NCBI GenBank assembly: GCA_029063275.1
Contig: JAIDOO010000011.1
Span: forward strand, 1 to 6,789
DNA length: 6,789 nt
Origin: Clostridia bacterium
GTDB lineage: Bacteria; Bacillota; Clostridia; Christensenellales; Borkfalkiaceae
Direction: 5' to 3'
Shown: positions 6,547 to 6,789 of the stretch, piece by piece
Layout of the letters: every line of letters starts with the position of its first letter
Position numbering within the stretch: position 1 is the first letter of the stretch
The notes under the pieces: generated by a model
The model's input: the letters and a program-made list of their open reading frames with translations, nothing else
The model's database searches: none
What the model was told of the DNA's origin: nothing
Translations under genes and position numbers: made by a program

Positions 6547-6763
6547 AAGCCTTAGGCTTTGCGGCGTATCTTTATTACTTTTTCTCTTGATTTACCCGTT
6601 CTCCAATCAAACAAGCCTTAGGCTTTGCGACGTATCTTTATTACTTTTTCTCTTGATTTACCTGTTCTCCAATCAAACAAGCCTTAGGCTTTGCGGCGTA
6701 TCTTTATTACTTTTTCTCTTGATTTACCTGTTCTCTAATCAAACAAGCCTTAGGCTTTGCGGC
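6547..6763. repeat. 66-bp tandem repeat array directly after ktrA (3.3 copies)
   Basis: Full copies are 6547-6612, 6613-6678 and 6679-6744, with a partial fourth at 6745-6763. The period is exactly 66 bp. Copies differ by single transitions only: C at 6597 in copy 1, A at 6630 in copy 2, T at 6736 in copy 3. Equivalently, four 19-bp repeats containing the palindrome AAGCCTTAGGCTT are separated by three nearly identical 47-bp segments. Each 47-bp segment contains the inverted repeat TTGATT-N12-AATCAA. The array begins at the first base after the ktrA stop codon. Near-identity implies recent expansion or ongoing homogenisation. No repeat-associated protein is nearby. Confidence 0.95.
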
Positions 6764-6770
6764 TCCCCTC

Positions 6771-6789
6771 CCACTGTCATTTCGAGTGG
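6771..6789. repeat. Possible start of a dispersed TGTCATTTCGAG-type repeat
   Basis: CCACT-N9-AGTGG is a perfect 5-bp inverted repeat around TGTCATTTCG, cut off by the window edge. Strings of this type (TGTCATTTCGAG...) are familiar to me as the start of intergenic repeat elements in genomes of uncultured Clostridia. That is a recollection and has not been checked by search. Confidence 0.35.

Noticed and set aside
6547..6590. Classical intrinsic terminator of ktrBA
   Set aside because: The AAAGCCTTAGGCTTT palindrome can form only about a 5-bp stem, and the T-rich stretch is separated from it by more than 10 nt.
6547..6763. CRISPR array
   Set aside because: The repeat-spacer geometry (19/47 bp) is only apparent: the spacers are nearly identical to each other and there are no cas genes.

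Overview
The window holds five housekeeping genes of a mid-GC bacterium. It most resembles an uncultured Clostridia-type Bacillota: sigma-A-like promoters (TTGAC-/TATAAT), GGAG Shine-Dalgarno sites, a B. subtilis-like GlmM, and a Ktr-type potassium transporter with a single-RCK gating subunit. This taxonomic reading is inference; there is no rRNA or marker gene to confirm it. I see no phage, transposon, defence or toxin-antitoxin gene and no new multi-gene system. The interest lies in how the genes start and in the non-coding DNA.

Minus strand (4153 down to 1): glmM, glmS and galE run in one direction and form an amino-sugar / nucleotide-sugar block. GlmS makes glucosamine-6-phosphate and GlmM isomerises it to glucosamine-1-phosphate, the precursor of UDP-GlcNAc for peptidoglycan. 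GalE interconverts UDP-glucose/UDP-galactose and, judging by a cysteine at its gatekeeper position, probably UDP-GlcNAc/UDP-GalNAc too. glmM and glmS are 19 bp apart and surely co-transcribed. galE has its own near-perfect promoter placed so that transcription should begin at the A of its ATG, predicting a leaderless mRNA. glmM appears to start at an AUA codon behind a perfect Shine-Dalgarno.

Divergent intergenic region (4154-4475): it carries a cluster of CATATG-centred palindromes, one with 10-bp perfect arms, on the glmM side. On the other side is a strong promoter for the potassium genes, whose transcript should begin with a 9-bp stem-loop.

Plus strand (4476-6546): ktrB (TrkH/KtrB channel subunit) and ktrA (RCK regulatory subunit) form a two-gene K+ uptake operon with a small hairpin between them. 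Immediately after the ktrA stop codon lies a 66-bp tandem repeat (three full copies and a 19-bp partial fourth) containing the palindrome AAGCCTTAGGCTT. The window ends in what looks like the start of a dispersed repeat (TGTCATTTCGAG...). Placing glmM opposite ktrBA is notable because both are tied to cyclic-di-AMP signalling in Bacillota, although no cyclase gene is present here.
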